Below are positions 10,092 to 22,944 of a stretch of 64,000 bases of DNA, in pieces; position 1 is the stretch's first letter, and each line of letters begins with the position of its first letter. Below the pieces are notes generated by a model. That model ran no database searches. It was not told the DNA's origin and worked only from the letters and a program-made list of their open reading frames with translations. The translations under genes were made by a program, and so were the position numbers. The DNA is taken from positions 62,001-126,000 of the forward strand of contig NZ_FOAS01000014.1 in NCBI RefSeq assembly GCF_900109735.1, written 5' to 3'. The DNA comes from Atopomonas hussainii. GTDB lineage: Bacteria > Pseudomonadota > Gammaproteobacteria > Pseudomonadales > Pseudomonadaceae.

Positions 10092-10529
10092 ATGCAGTAC
10101 GCGCTTTCCTCAGCTACCCCGCAAACCCACTCGGCACAGCTGGGTCTGTTTCAAGCAGACGCCACCAGCGCGGAAAACCGCTTAAACGAGTTGAGCTTAA
10201 GTGGCAGCAGCAGTCTTAGCCTGCACTTACTCACGCCAATGTTGCGTGAATTAAGCGCCGAGCAAGGTGATCGCTGGCTGACGCTGATTGCACCACCCAA
10301 AGCACTGAACCGTCAGTGGCTACGACAAAGCGGGGTAAACCGTGAGCGCATTCTGATGCTGGTGCCCAAAGCTGGGCAAAGCGCCCTGCAACTGGCCGAA
10401 CAAGCGCTGCGCCTTGGGCATAGCCATACCGTCGTGAGTTTTGCTGACCTAAACAGCCAGGCCCGCGAACGTTTAGTGAATGCTGCCACGCAAGGGCAAA
10501 GCCAAGCACTGAACGTTGTGCTGCGCTAA
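10092..10529 (+). CDS. sulA: SOS cell-division inhibitor SulA
   Basis: A 145-residue SulA homologue. SulA binds FtsZ and blocks Z-ring assembly during SOS. Recognisable SulA parts are LTLIAPPKALNRQWLRQSGVN, LMLVPKAG and the hydrophobic HTVVSFADL segment. The ATG at 10092 was chosen because GAGGG lies 9 bases before it; an upstream in-frame start at 10053 overlaps lexA and lacks such a site. It lies directly behind lexA, the Pseudomonas arrangement, so it shares the SOS-controlled promoter. A stable hairpin (10539-10563) follows the stop, then the bidirectional terminator. Confidence 0.9.
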   Translation: MQYALSSATPQTHSAQLGLFQADATSAENRLNELSLSGSSSLSLHLLTPMLRELSAEQGDRWLTLIAPPKALNRQWLRQSGVNRERILMLVPKAGQSALQLAEQALRLGHSHTVVSFADLNSQARERLVNAATQGQSQALNVVLR

Positions 10530-10585
10530 AACCATGTAGCTATCCAGCCATGCGCTGGGTAGCCACACAAAAAATCTGGTAATAA

Positions 10586-10622
10586 AACAACAAACCCCGG
10601 CACTTGGCCGAGGTTTGTTGTT
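10586..10622. terminator. Bidirectional terminator between sulA and icd
   Basis: Inverted repeat AACAACAAACC (10586-10596) / GGTTTGTTGTT (10612-10622) has a GC-rich centre and A-rich and T-rich flanks, so it can terminate both the sulA and icd transcripts. Confidence 0.75.
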
Positions 10623-10635
10623 AAGCGCGAGGCTC

Positions 10636-11892
<1,257 letters not shown>

Positions 11893-12163
11893 GCTGGACT
11901 CCGTTGCTTAGGGTGACTAGCGCCGTACTGGGTCACAGATACAGCGCCGTTGAAATTGTTTTGCTTGCTCGGGAAGCGGCCTATTTTTGTAGTTTTCTTA
12001 CAAAAAGTCACGCACCTTAGGCACTTAGCGCATCGAACTTTAGCCGCAAGCTAAGATCGTAATGACCTCGCTAAGTTCCACAGACCGCTACAATGACCGC
12101 CGCCGCTGTGTGTCGGCAAAGCCTAGCAGGCGTTTACCCGATCTGCCTTGAAAGGATGTTGCT

Positions 12164-12634
12164 ATGCGTTTCACGCCCCATGTCACTGTCGCAACGGTTG
12201 TTGAACATAACGGCCGTTTCTTACTGGTTGAAGAAATCGCCAGCGGCCGCCAGGTGCTCAATCAACCGGCCGGCCATTTGGATGCCGATGAAACCCTGCT
12301 AGAAGCCGCCCTGCGTGAAACCCTTGAGGAAACCGGCTGGCAGGTTGAGTTAACCGGCGTAGTCGGCATTTACCTGTACACCGCGCCGGCTAATGGCGTG
12401 ACCTATCAGCGCGTGTGCTTTGCCGCCAAGGCAATCCGCGAGGTGCCCGACGCGGTGCTGGACGACGGCATTCTCGGCCCACGCTGGCTAACCCGTGACG
12501 AGCTACTAGCCTGCCGTGAACAATGGCGCAGCCATTTGCTGCTGGAATGCATTGACGACTACCTTGCCGGCCATCGCTACCCATTAAGCCTGGTGCGCCC
12601 AGTCAGCCACGCAGAAAGCGCTGCGCCAGCCTAA
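12164..12634 (+). CDS. nudJ: Nudix hydrolase NudJ
   Basis: A 156-residue Nudix hydrolase. The Nudix box runs from [17 protein letters not shown] to LEETGW (G-x5-E-x7-REU-x-EE-x-GU pattern). NudJ of E. coli hydrolyses nucleoside tri- and diphosphates and HMP-PP. The identification rests on the box, the N-terminus ([19 protein letters not shown]) and its place directly upstream of mnmA, as in E. coli and Pseudomonas. The ATG at 12164 follows AAAGGATGTTGCT. It starts the nudJ-mnmA-hflD block. Confidence 0.9.
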   Translation: MRFTPHVTVATVVEHNGRFLLVEEIASGRQVLNQPAGHLDADETLLEAALRETLEETGWQVELTGVVGIYLYTAPANGVTYQRVCFAAKAIREVPDAVLDDGILGPRWLTRDELLACREQWRSHLLLECIDDYLAGHRYPLSLVRPVSHAESAAPA

Positions 12635-12681
12635 GTGTATTCGTAGTACAATCGCGCGCTTTTACAGATTCCCGACACACC

Positions 12682-13800
12682 ATGCCTGATCCAGCCAATA
12701 CCCGCGTCATCGTCGGCATGTCCGGCGGCGTAGATTCCTCAGTTTCTGCCTTGCTGCTCCAGCAACAGGGCTATCAGGTCGAAGGCCTGTTTATGAAAAA
12801 CTGGGACGAAGACGACGGCACCGACTACTGCACCGCCAAAGAAGACTTGGCCGATGCGCAAGCCGTTGCTGACAAGCTGGGCATGAAGCTGCACACCGCC
12901 AACTTTGCCGCTGAATACTGGGACAACGTGTTTGAGCACTTTCTGGCTGAATACAAAGCCGGTCGCACGCCGAACCCGGACATCCTGTGTAACCGCGAGA
13001 TCAAGTTCAAAGCCTTTCTCGATTATGCCTTAAGTCTTGGCGCCGACCTGATCGCCACCGGCCACTATGTGCGCCGCCGGGATAGCCAAGGCCAATCGCT
13101 GCTGCTTAAAGGTTTGGATGGCAACAAGGACCAAAGCTACTTTCTGCATGCGGTAGGCGGCGAGCAAATCGGCAAAACCTTGTTCCCCGTGGGCGAGCTG
13201 GAAAAACCCAAAGTGCGCCGCATTGCCGAAGAGCACGGTCTGGCCACGGCGAAAAAGAAAGACTCCACCGGTATTTGCTTTATCGGCGAACGCCGTTTCA
13301 GTGACTTCTTAAAGCAGTACCTGCCCGCTCAGCCCGGCAAAATCGAAACTGTTGATGGCGAAGAAATCGGCCAGCATCACGGCTTGATGTACCACACTAT
13401 CGGTCAGCGTCAGGGCTTGGGGATCGGCGGCATGAAAGACGCCAGTGACGAGCCTTGGTATGTGCTCGCTAAAGACCTAGCGCGCAACGTGCTGATTGTC
13501 GGCCAAGGCAACGATCATCCTTGGCTGTTTAGCGGCACCCTGCACGCCAGCGACATCTACTGGGTCAACCCCATCGACTTATCCAGCCCGCGCCGCTTAA
13601 CCGCCAAAGTGCGTTATCGGCAGAGCGACCAAGCCTGTGTGCTGGAAAAAACCGCTGACGGCTATCGCGTCACTTTCGAGCAACCGCAGCGCGCGGTTAC
13701 GCCGGGGCAATCCGTGGTGTTTTACGACGGCGAGGTGTGCTTAGGCGGCGGTGTAATTGAGCAAGCCGAACCCGCTGACGCGGGGATTCAGCGCCCATGA
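12682..13800 (+). CDS. mnmA: tRNA 2-thiouridylase MnmA
   Basis: A 372-residue enzyme that thiolates U34 of tRNA Lys, Glu and Gln using sulfur relayed from the TusE system. The PP-loop [13 protein letters not shown] near residue 15 binds ATP. The two catalytic cysteines are C103 in [12 protein letters not shown] and C199 in [24 protein letters not shown] and the C-terminal beta-barrel follow. Length is normal. It is 47 bases behind nudJ, and its TGA overlaps the hflD ATG by 4 bases. Confidence 0.97.
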   Translation: MPDPANTRVIVGMSGGVDSSVSALLLQQQGYQVEGLFMKNWDEDDGTDYCTAKEDLADAQAVADKLGMKLHTANFAAEYWDNVFEHFLAEYKAGRTPNPDILCNREIKFKAFLDYALSLGADLIATGHYVRRRDSQGQSLLLKGLDGNKDQSYFLHAVGGEQIGKTLFPVGELEKPKVRRIAEEHGLATAKKKDSTGICFIGERRFSDFLKQYLPAQPGKIETVDGEEIGQHHGLMYHTIGQRQGLGIGGMKDASDEPWYVLAKDLARNVLIVGQGNDHPWLFSGTLHASDIYWVNPIDLSSPRRLTAKVRYRQSDQACVLEKTADGYRVTFEQPQRAVTPGQSVVFYDGEVCLGGGVIEQAEPADAGIQRP

Positions 13801-14429
13801 ATCGCTACGAACAACAAGTGCTGGCCTTGGTTGGCGTGTTCACCGCCACCAGCCTGGTGGATAAGCTCGCGCGCACCGGCACCATTGCCGAAACCCCGCT
13901 GAGCTGCATGCTCAATAGCCTGCTGGAGCGTAACCCCGCCGACACCGGCGCGGTGTACGGCAATGACTTCACCGCGCTGCGTGATGGTATGCGCGCACTG
14001 GCCTCAGCACTGGAGCGCGACCCCAACGCCCTGCAGCGTCAGCCGCTGCGTTACTCGCTCAACCTGCTGCAACTGGAGCGCATGCTCGCCAAACGCGACG
14101 ACATGCTGGAAGTCATGGGCCGGCGCCTTGAGCAAATCGAGAAACAAGTCGGCCACTTTGGCTTGGTCAACGACAACGTGATCGCCGCCTGCGCCAGCCT
14201 CTATCAAGACACCCTAAGCACCTTCAGCCTGCGCATTCAGGTGCAAGGTGATATGCGCCACCTGCAAGTCGCGCAAAACGCCGACAAGGTACGCGCCCTG
14301 CTGCTGTGCGGCATTCGTTCGGCACGCTTGTGGCATCAAGTGGGTGGCCGCCGCTGGCACTTAGTGTTCTACCGCGCCAAGCTGCTGAAAACCCTCTACA
14401 GCCTGATGCGCCACACGCAGCCGGAATAA
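13797..14429 (+). CDS. hflD: High-frequency-lysogenisation protein HflD
   Basis: A 210-residue mainly helical HflD (YcfC), a peripheral inner-membrane protein. In E. coli it binds phage lambda CII and promotes its degradation; its housekeeping role is unclear. Family features: [25 protein letters not shown] at the N-terminus, [15 protein letters not shown], and C-terminal [19 protein letters not shown] and [11 protein letters not shown]. It overlaps mnmA (ATGA), as in other gammaproteobacteria. Here purB does not follow directly: a transporter gene lies between. Confidence 0.93.
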   Translation: MNRYEQQVLALVGVFTATSLVDKLARTGTIAETPLSCMLNSLLERNPADTGAVYGNDFTALRDGMRALASALERDPNALQRQPLRYSLNLLQLERMLAKRDDMLEVMGRRLEQIEKQVGHFGLVNDNVIAACASLYQDTLSTFSLRIQVQGDMRHLQVAQNADKVRALLLCGIRSARLWHQVGGRRWHLVFYRAKLLKTLYSLMRHTQPE

Positions 14430-14434
14430 CCCCA

Positions 14435-16748
<2,314 letters not shown>

Positions 16749-16768
16749 GGCAAATCAAGCACTTACGA

Positions 16769-16800
16769 CGCCCGGCCAGTCGGCCGGGCGTTTTTGTTTT
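16769..16800 (+). terminator. Intrinsic terminator of purB
   Basis: Perfect stem CGCCCGGCC (16769-16777) / GGCCGGGCG (16782-16790), a 4-base loop, then TTTTTGTTTT. Confidence 0.92.
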
Positions 16801-16814
16801 TTTAGCGAGTTAAC

Positions 16815-17987
16815 ATGCCCCACAACATCCCCCTCGCCCTTTTGGGCGGCCTGACTGCCGACGAATTTCTGCGTAACTATTGGCAGCAAAAGCCGCTACT
16901 GGTGCGCAACGCCATCGAAGACTTCGAAAGCCCCCTAAGCCCCGACGAGCTGGCTGGTCTTGCGCTGGAAGAAGAAGTCGAATCGCGGCTGATTCTGGAA
17001 AAAGGCGTTGAGCCCTACGAACTGCGCCGCGGCCCCTTCGTGGAAGAAGACTTCCAAGAACTGCCGAAAAGCCACTGGACCTTGCTAGTGCAGGCGGTTG
17101 ATCAGTTCGTGCCGGAAGTCGCCGAGCTGCTGGAGCAGTTCCGTTTTCTGCCCAGCTGGCGCATCGACGACGTGATGATCAGCTACGCCACCTATGGCGG
17201 CGGCGTTGGCCCGCATTACGACAACTACGACGTATTCCTCCTGCAAGGCATGGGCCAGCGCCGCTGGCGCGTCGGCCAGCTGTGCGACAGCACCTCGCCG
17301 CTGATGCAGCACAGCGACCTGCGCATTCTTAACGAATTTAACGGCAGCGACGACTGGGTATTAAACCCCGGCGACATGCTCTATCTGCCGCCGCGCTTGG
17401 CGCACTTCGGCACCGCCGACAGCGACGATTGCATGACCTACTCGGTGGGCTTCCGCGCGCCCAGCGCCGCCGAAGTGCTGACCCACTTCACCGACTTCCT
17501 CGCTCAGCATTTGCCCGATGAAGAGCGCTACAGCGACGCTGCGTGCAAGCCCGCAGAAGACCCCAGCGAGATCGACGGCGAATCGCTCGAGCGCCTCAAG
17601 GCCCTGCTCGACAAGCACATGCAAGACAAAGGCGCGCTGCTGACTTGGTTCGGCCAGTTTATGACCGAGCCGCGCTACCCGGAGCTGGTGGAAGGCGAAG
17701 ACATCGACGAAGACCAACTGCTCGACGCCCTCGAAGACGGTGCCGTGCTGGTGCGCAACCCCAGCGCGCGACTGGCCTGGGCCGAACGCGACGATGACCT
17801 AGTGATCTTTGTCAGCGGCTTATCGCGCGGCATGCCGGTTGAGCTGCGCGACTTCTTAAAACTGGTGTGCACCGCCGACTGCCTGCACGCAGAAAACCTG
17901 CTGGATTGGATCGAGTTCGACGACGCGCGCCTGCTGCTGGTAGAACTGCTCAAACAAGGCAGCTTGGAGTTTGCCGACGATGAGTGA
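16815..17987 (+). CDS. roxA: Ribosomal protein uL16 arginine hydroxylase (JmjC-type, RoxA/YcfD)
   Basis: A 390-residue Fe(II)/2-oxoglutarate oxygenase. E. coli YcfD hydroxylates an arginine of ribosomal protein L16. The iron triad is visible: H134 and D136 in GPHYDNYDVF and H197 in PPRLAHFGT, inside a cupin/JmjC core (residues ~95-220: RIDDVMISYATYGGGVG, GMGQRRWRVG). A helical dimerisation part and a winged-helix C-terminus follow, as in YcfD. An acidic C-terminus (EFADDE) overlaps the next gene by 8 bases. It follows the purB terminator by 15 bases and heads a tightly coupled four-gene run. Confidence 0.93.
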   Translation: MPHNIPLALLGGLTADEFLRNYWQQKPLLVRNAIEDFESPLSPDELAGLALEEEVESRLILEKGVEPYELRRGPFVEEDFQELPKSHWTLLVQAVDQFVPEVAELLEQFRFLPSWRIDDVMISYATYGGGVGPHYDNYDVFLLQGMGQRRWRVGQLCDSTSPLMQHSDLRILNEFNGSDDWVLNPGDMLYLPPRLAHFGTADSDDCMTYSVGFRAPSAAEVLTHFTDFLAQHLPDEERYSDAACKPAEDPSEIDGESLERLKALLDKHMQDKGALLTWFGQFMTEPRYPELVEGEDIDEDQLLDALEDGAVLVRNPSARLAWAERDDDLVIFVSGLSRGMPVELRDFLKLVCTADCLHAENLLDWIEFDDARLLLVELLKQGSLEFADDE

Positions 17988-18408
17988 TATCCACGTACGC
18001 CTCGCCGACTGGCAGGCCGACCAAGCGCTGCTGACAGCCATTCGCCAAGCCGTGTTCATTGACGAACAAGCTGTGCCAGCGGAGCTGGAGTGGGACGCCG
18101 AAGACGCCCGCTGCCAGCACTTGCTGGCCATGGCCGGCGATACCGCGATTGGCACCGCCCGCCTGCTCGCCGATGGGCATATTGGCCGTGTTGCGGTATT
18201 AAAAGACTGGCGCGGTCATCAAGTCGGCCTTAAGTTGATGCAAGCCGCCATGCAGTTAGGCCTTGAGCAAGGCATGCGTGTGTTTCTGCTTTCTGCACAG
18301 GTTCACGCCATCGCCTTCTATGAGCGCTTAGGCTATCAAGTGACCAGCGAGCCTTATGACGACGCTGGCATTCCCCACGTCGATATGCGTTACGAGCACC
18401 CAGCATGA
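17980..18408 (+). CDS. GNAT-family N-acetyltransferase
   Basis: A 142-residue GNAT protein of the ElaA-like type. It starts within roxA (ATG 17980). Features: FIDEQAVPAELEWDAEDA, the acetyl-CoA loop region GRVAVLKDWRGHQVGLKLM (R/Q-x-x-G-x-G/A variant) and the C-terminal AIAFYERLGYQVTSEPYDDAGIPHVDM. The substrate is unknown. It overlaps the next gene by ATGA, so roxA and this gene are translationally coupled. Confidence 0.88.
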   Translation: MSDIHVRLADWQADQALLTAIRQAVFIDEQAVPAELEWDAEDARCQHLLAMAGDTAIGTARLLADGHIGRVAVLKDWRGHQVGLKLMQAAMQLGLEQGMRVFLLSAQVHAIAFYERLGYQVTSEPYDDAGIPHVDMRYEHPA

Positions 18409-19037
18409 GCCAAGACCGCCCCAGCGATGCCCCCGATACCCGCGAAGAACTGCCCGCTATCGAGTTTGCATCCCCGGGGCGGTTTAGCATTCACAACCCC
18501 GAAGAAATCAGCAAAGACGTCGCCCACGTAGAGCCAGCGCCCTTTGTGCTGGGCGAACACCTAAGTCTTGAGCGCTTTAGCGAAGCCAACGCCGCCCGCG
18601 CCCACGCACTGGCTTTAGTGCAGCAAGCCCGTTTAGAGCTGTGCCTGTACAGCCCCGACGGCGAGCCTTGGCTGTATAACCACAGCGCGCTACGCGACGC
18701 CTGCCAGCGTTTTTTGCTGCAAAGCCCCAAAGCCCGCCTGCGCATTCTGCTCGGCGACAGCCAACGGATGATTCGCCACGGCCACGTGCTGCTGCAGCTT
18801 TGCCGCAAGTTCACCTCGCAAACCGACATTCGCCTGCGCCACCCCGAATACCCCGACAGCGGCGATGCCTATTTGCTGGTCGACCAGCGCGCCTACCTGC
18901 GCCGCCCAGAAGTCGACAGCTACGCCGGCTACGCGTGGTATCACGAGCCGGCAAAAGGCCGCCAGCGCGCTAATCTGTTTGAACAGCATTGGAATACCAG
19001 TCAATTCGATCCCAACCTACGGAGCCTGCCGCTGTGA
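18405..19037 (+). CDS. Conserved hypothetical protein (DUF7931-type)
   Basis: A 210-residue soluble protein without signal peptide or membrane segment. An acidic, proline-rich N-terminus (~residues 1-50) is followed by ARLELCLYSPDGEPWLYN, RLRILLGDSQRMIRHGHVLLQL and DAYLLVDQRAYLRRPEVDSYAGYAWY. This beta-alpha pattern with a His then a variable 'YLLVDQ' strand vaguely recalls phospholipase D-fold proteins, but no HxKxxxxD motif is present. It occurs next to the GNAT gene in Pseudomonas, as I recall. Coupled by ATGA upstream and GTGA downstream. Function unknown. Confidence 0.8.
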   Translation: MSQDRPSDAPDTREELPAIEFASPGRFSIHNPEEISKDVAHVEPAPFVLGEHLSLERFSEANAARAHALALVQQARLELCLYSPDGEPWLYNHSALRDACQRFLLQSPKARLRILLGDSQRMIRHGHVLLQLCRKFTSQTDIRLRHPEYPDSGDAYLLVDQRAYLRRPEVDSYAGYAWYHEPAKGRQRANLFEQHWNTSQFDPNLRSLPL

Positions 19038-19840
19038 TCCGTTTGCTTGCCCTCACCCTCTGCCTGTTCAGCGCCTTAAGCTGGGCCGCGCCGCGCACTG
19101 AGATTATTCAGCTCAACTACAACACCGCGGAAGATTTGCTGCCCACAGTGCAGTCTATTTTGGGCAGCGAAGGCCGCGTGTCTGCTTACGGCAATCAGCT
19201 GATTATCAATGCCGAACACCAGAAGATTCGTGAAGTGCAGGACGTGCTGCGCCAGTTGGACAAAAGCCCGCAACGCTTGCTGATTACCGTGGACACCAGC
19301 AGCGACAGCCAGCTCAACGAGCGCGGCTATCGGGTTGACGGCGAACTCTCCGCCGGCGGCGTAAGCGTGATCAGTGGTGACGGCGAAATCGACGACAAAG
19401 ACCAAGTACGGATTATTCGCCGCACCACCGAAACCCGTGGCGGCGGCCAGCAACAAGTACAAGCCACTGAAGGCTATCCCGCGTTTATTCAGATCGGCCA
19501 AAGCGTGCCACTGACCACCAACACCGTGACGCCCTACGGCGGCTGGAGTAATACCCAATACCGCGACGTCACCCGCGGCTACTACGTGACCGTCACCTTA
19601 AGCGGCAATATCGCGCATATCACCCTTTCCAGCCGTAACGACCGCCTGAGCCAAAGCCAACCCGGGGTGATCGACACCCAGAGCACCGACACGCGTCTAA
19701 CCACGCGACTTGGCGAGTGGGTGACCTTTGGCGGCATCAGTGAATCATCAAGCGGCAACGACAGCGATTTTCTGCGCAACAAAACCACCCAAGGCCGTGA
19801 GGACGTTACCTTGCGCCTCAAGGTGGAGACCATGAACTGA
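19034..19840 (+). CDS. Exported secretin-N-domain-like protein
   Basis: A 268-residue exported protein. GTG 19034 overlaps the previous stop (GTGA), has GGAG 9 bases upstream and begins directly at a signal peptide (IRLLALTLCLFSALSWAA). Residues ~25-95 match the short secretin N1-type domain (EIIQLNYNTAEDLLPTVQSIL, LIINAEHQKIREVQDVLRQLD). The rest is beta-rich (TTNTVTPYGGWSNTQYRDVTRGYYVTV, TTRLGEWVTFGGI) and resembles the secretin core start but is too short for a pore. It is not next to any type II/III/IV pilus gene. The role is unknown. Confidence 0.8.
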   Translation: MIRLLALTLCLFSALSWAAPRTEIIQLNYNTAEDLLPTVQSILGSEGRVSAYGNQLIINAEHQKIREVQDVLRQLDKSPQRLLITVDTSSDSQLNERGYRVDGELSAGGVSVISGDGEIDDKDQVRIIRRTTETRGGGQQQVQATEGYPAFIQIGQSVPLTTNTVTPYGGWSNTQYRDVTRGYYVTVTLSGNIAHITLSSRNDRLSQSQPGVIDTQSTDTRLTTRLGEWVTFGGISESSSGNDSDFLRNKTTQGREDVTLRLKVETMN

Positions 19841-20192
19841 CGCTCGTCGTTTTTGTAGTGCCAGCAACAAACTCACTACAAAATTGATTTGACGTCAGCC
19901 GGTTTGCAGCGCATCATTTGCGCACCCGATAGCCAGAGGCGCTTAGATGCCTCCGTGAAACAACAGGTCACCCCAGGTTGTTTCTCGTGTCTCAGGGGCC
20001 CACAAGGCAGTTGAGTAGGGTTACGACTGGAAACAGATCGTCCTGAGGGACGGGAACACTGTGTGGTTACGGCCTTGCGCCGTCCCTGTGTATCGCCTCC
20101 TCGTACGCCGCCTCCATTCGCAATCCTATCGTCTTGTTTGCCCCAGCCTAGCTTCGGACTGTGCTTGAACAATCACTAACGTAGGATTGACC
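19841..20192 (+). other. 352-bp intergenic region with several hairpins upstream of aceA
   Basis: No gene is seen. Perfect inverted repeats are TTTTGTAGTG/CACTACAAAA (19851-19883, possibly ending the upstream operon), GAGGC/GCCTC (19936-19953), GAAACAAC/GTTGTTTC (19957-19984) and GGGACGG/CCGTCCC (20047-20086, with an alternative ACGGC/GCCGT inside). The region could be a structured aceA leader or hold a small RNA. I could not place a clear promoter. Confidence 0.5.
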
Positions 20193-21788
20193 ATGTCTGC
20201 ATATCAAAACGACATCAAAGCCGTTGCCGCTCTGAAAGAAACTTTCGGCAGCAGCTGGAGCGCCATCAACCCAGAATCCGTAGCTCGTATGCGTGCCCAG
20301 AACCGCTTCAAGACCGGTCTGGACGTTGCCAAGTACACTGCGGCCATCATGCGCAAAGACATGGCTGAGTACGATGCTGATTCTTCTGTGTACACCCAGT
20401 CGCTGGGTTGCTGGCACGGCTTCATCGGTCAGCAGAAGCTGATCTCCATCAAGAAGCACCTGAAGACCACCAACAAGCGCTACCTGTACCTGTCCGGCTG
20501 GATGGTTGCTGCTCTGCGTTCTGAGTTCGGCCCGCTGCCTGACCAGTCCATGCACGAGAAAACTGCCGTTGCTGCGCTGATCGAAGAGCTGTACACCTTC
20601 CTGCGTCAAGCTGACAGCCGTGAGCTGGACCTGCTGTTCACCGCTCTGGACGCTGCCCGCGACGCTGGCGACAAGGCCAAGGCTGAAGAAATCCAGAAGC
20701 AAATCGACAACTACGAAACTCACGTAGTGCCGATCATCGCCGACATCGACGCTGGTTTCGGTAACCCGGAAGCCACCTACCTGCTGGCTAAGAAGATGAT
20801 CGAAGCCGGTGCTTGCTGCATCCAGATCGAAAACCAAGTATCTGACGAGAAGCAGTGTGGCCACCAGGACGGCAAAGTAACCGTTCCGCACGCTGACTTC
20901 CTGGCCAAGATCGCCGCTGTACGTTACGCCTTCCTTGAGCTGGGCGTTGATGACGGCGTGATCGTTGCCCGTACTGACTCCCTGGGTGCTGGCCTGACCA
21001 AGCAAATCGCTGTAACCAACGAGCCGGGCGACCTGGGCGACCAGTACAACTCGTTCCTGGATTGCGACGAAATCTCCGAAGCCGAGCTGGGCAACGGTGA
21101 CGTAGTGATCAAGCGTGACGGCAAGCTGCTGCGTCCGAAGCGTCTGCCTTCTAACCTGTTCCAGTTCCGTAAGGGCACTGGTGAAGCGCGCTGCGTACTG
21201 GACTGCATCACCTCGCTGCAGAACGGCGCTGACCTGCTGTGGATCGAAACCGAGAAGCCGCACGTTGGCCAGATCGCAGAAATGGTTAACGAAATTCGTA
21301 AGACCATCCCGAACGCCAAGCTGGTGTACAACAACAGCCCGTCGTTCAACTGGACTCTGAACTTCCGTCAGCAGGTATTCGATGCCATGGTTGCTGAAGG
21401 CAAGGACGTTTCTGCTTACGACCGCGCTAACCTGATGAGCGTTGAGTACGACGAAACCGAACTGGCTGCTGCCGCTGATGAGAAGATCCGTACCTTCCAG
21501 CGCGACGGTTCTGCTCAGGCCGGTATCTTCCACCACCTGATCACTCTGCCGACCTACCACACTGCGGCCCTGTCTACCGACAACCTGGCCAAAGGCTACT
21601 TCGCCGACCAAGGCATGCTGGCCTACGTGAAGGGCGTTCAGCGTCAAGAAATCCGTCAGGGCATCGCCTGCGTGAAGCACCAGAACATGGCTGGTTCCGA
21701 CATCGGCGACAACCACAAAGAGTACTTCGCTGGCGAAGCCGCTCTGAAAGCCGGCGGTAAAGACAACACCATGAACCAGTTCGGCTGA
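20193..21788 (+). CDS. aceA: Isocitrate lyase
   Basis: A 531-residue isocitrate lyase of the longer Pseudomonas/Acinetobacter subgroup (E. coli has ~434). It cleaves isocitrate to succinate and glyoxylate in the glyoxylate shunt. The catalytic loop reads EKQCGHQDGK with Cys222; many family members have KKCGH, so Gln replaces the second Lys. Other core motifs: IIADIDAGFG, VIVARTDSLGAG, LWIETEKPH, YNNSPSFNW. ATG 20193 follows AGGA (20183-20186). Codon choice (CTG, GCT, CGT, GGT) is stricter than in most neighbours, suggesting high expression. A strong terminator follows. Confidence 0.97.
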   Translation: MSAYQNDIKAVAALKETFGSSWSAINPESVARMRAQNRFKTGLDVAKYTAAIMRKDMAEYDADSSVYTQSLGCWHGFIGQQKLISIKKHLKTTNKRYLYLSGWMVAALRSEFGPLPDQSMHEKTAVAALIEELYTFLRQADSRELDLLFTALDAARDAGDKAKAEEIQKQIDNYETHVVPIIADIDAGFGNPEATYLLAKKMIEAGACCIQIENQVSDEKQCGHQDGKVTVPHADFLAKIAAVRYAFLELGVDDGVIVARTDSLGAGLTKQIAVTNEPGDLGDQYNSFLDCDEISEAELGNGDVVIKRDGKLLRPKRLPSNLFQFRKGTGEARCVLDCITSLQNGADLLWIETEKPHVGQIAEMVNEIRKTIPNAKLVYNNSPSFNWTLNFRQQVFDAMVAEGKDVSAYDRANLMSVEYDETELAAAADEKIRTFQRDGSAQAGIFHHLITLPTYHTAALSTDNLAKGYFADQGMLAYVKGVQRQEIRQGIACVKHQNMAGSDIGDNHKEYFAGEAALKAGGKDNTMNQFG

Positions 21789-21819
21789 TACTCAGCAGAC
21801 TGTTCCTAGTGTTTGAGAG

Positions 21820-21845
21820 AGGCCACCTTCGGGTGGCCTTTTTCT
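21820..21845 (+). terminator. Intrinsic terminator of aceA
   Basis: AGGCCACC-TTCG-GGTGGCCT stem with a stable TTCG tetraloop (21820-21839), followed by TTTTTC. Confidence 0.93.
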
Positions 21846-21879
21846 TGGCCGCGTTTTTTAAGCAACTAAATGCAGGCAT

Positions 21880-21903
21880 AAAAAAACCGGCGCAAGGCCG
21901 GTT
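21880..21903 (-). terminator. Intrinsic terminator of the murB operon
   Basis: On the minus strand AACCGGC (21903-21897) / GCCGGTT (21891-21885) with a 5-base loop is followed by a T run (the A run at 21880-21886). It ends the minus-strand operon that begins with exbB. Confidence 0.85.
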
Positions 21904-21930
21904 CTTGTTTAGCTAATTGCCTAGCCTGTG

Positions 21931-22944
21931 CTAGATCACGATCGGCTCAATCTCTAAATCCACCGCAAACCGTGCGGCAATATCGGCACGAATCGACTGC
22001 GCCAGCGCATAAATCTGCGCCCCTGTAGCACTGCCGTAATTTACCAACACCAAAGCCTGCTCACGATGCACACCGGCATCGCCCTCGCGGTGCCCTTTCC
22101 AACCCGCTTGCTCAATTAACCAGCCCGCCGCCAACTTCACTTGCCCGCCAGTTTGCGGGTAATGCGGCATCGCTGGGTATTGCGCCAACAACGCTTGGGC
22201 TTGCTCGGCACTCACCAACGGATTTTTAAAGAAGCTACCCGCGTTACCCAGTTTGGCTGGGTCTGGCAGCTTCTCACTTCGCACCGCGCACACCACGGCA
22301 GCAACGTCTTGCGCTGTCGGCGCAAGCACGCCCGCTAAGCGCTGACGAATTGGCCCGTAATCCACAGCAAGCTCGGCATGCTCCAGCGCGGTGAGTAAAA
22401 AGCGCACACGCAGGATAATCCAGCGCCCCGGCTCACGCTTAAAGCAGCTGTCACGGTAGGCAAAGGCGCACTGCTGAGGCAGAAGCGTGACCTGTTCGCC
22501 ACGCTGGCAATCCCACGCATCCAGCGAATGCAGCCGATCTGCCAGCTCAACACCATAAGCACCGATGTTTTGTACCGGCGCGGCGCCGACTGTGCCGGGG
22601 ATTAAAGACAGGTTTTCCAACCCCGCCCAGCCCTGCGCTAAGGTCCATTGCACAAACGGATGCCAAGCCTCACCGGCTTCGGCCTCGATAATCGCTTGCT
22701 CGCCCTGCTGTTCAAGCACCCGTTTGCCACGTGTAGCCATGTGCAGCACAAAAGCCGGCAGGTCTTGTGTCAGTAATAAGTTACTACCGCCACCCAGCAC
22801 AAACAGCGGCAAGCCAGAAGCCGCTTGCTGCTCAAGCGCTGCAGATAATTGCTCAGCCACCTCTAGCCGGCAGAACTGCGCGGCGTTCGCCGGCAAGGCG
22901 AAGGTATTCAGTGCTCGCAGTGACGCATTGCTGACGGACTTCAC
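21931..22944 (-). CDS. murB: UDP-N-acetylenolpyruvoylglucosamine reductase
   Basis: A 337-residue FAD enzyme making UDP-MurNAc for peptidoglycan. FAD-binding motifs are FVLGGGSNLLLT and IPGTVGAAPVQNIGAYGVE; the catalytic Ser lies in NAGSFFKNP, and the C-terminal Glu in EIEPIVI. It is the type I form, with RDSCFKREPGRW. The start codon is GTG, overlapping the phosphatase stop (GTGA). It is last in the operon before the terminator at 21880-21903. Confidence 0.96.
   Translation of the reverse strand: MKSVSNASLRALNTFALPANAAQFCRLEVAEQLSAALEQQAASGLPLFVLGGGSNLLLTQDLPAFVLHMATRGKRVLEQQGEQAIIEAEAGEAWHPFVQWTLAQGWAGLENLSLIPGTVGAAPVQNIGAYGVELADRLHSLDAWDCQRGEQVTLLPQQCAFAYRDSCFKREPGRWIILRVRFLLTALEHAELAVDYGPIRQRLAGVLAPTAQDVAAVVCAVRSEKLPDPAKLGNAGSFFKNPLVSAEQAQALLAQYPAMPHYPQTGGQVKLAAGWLIEQAGWKGHREGDAGVHREQALVLVNYGSATGAQIYALAQSIRADIAARFAVDLEIEPIVI

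Noticed and set aside
20148..21716. 522-codon open frame antisense to aceA
   Set aside because: The strong codon bias of aceA suppresses stops on the other strand; the translated sequence has no motifs.
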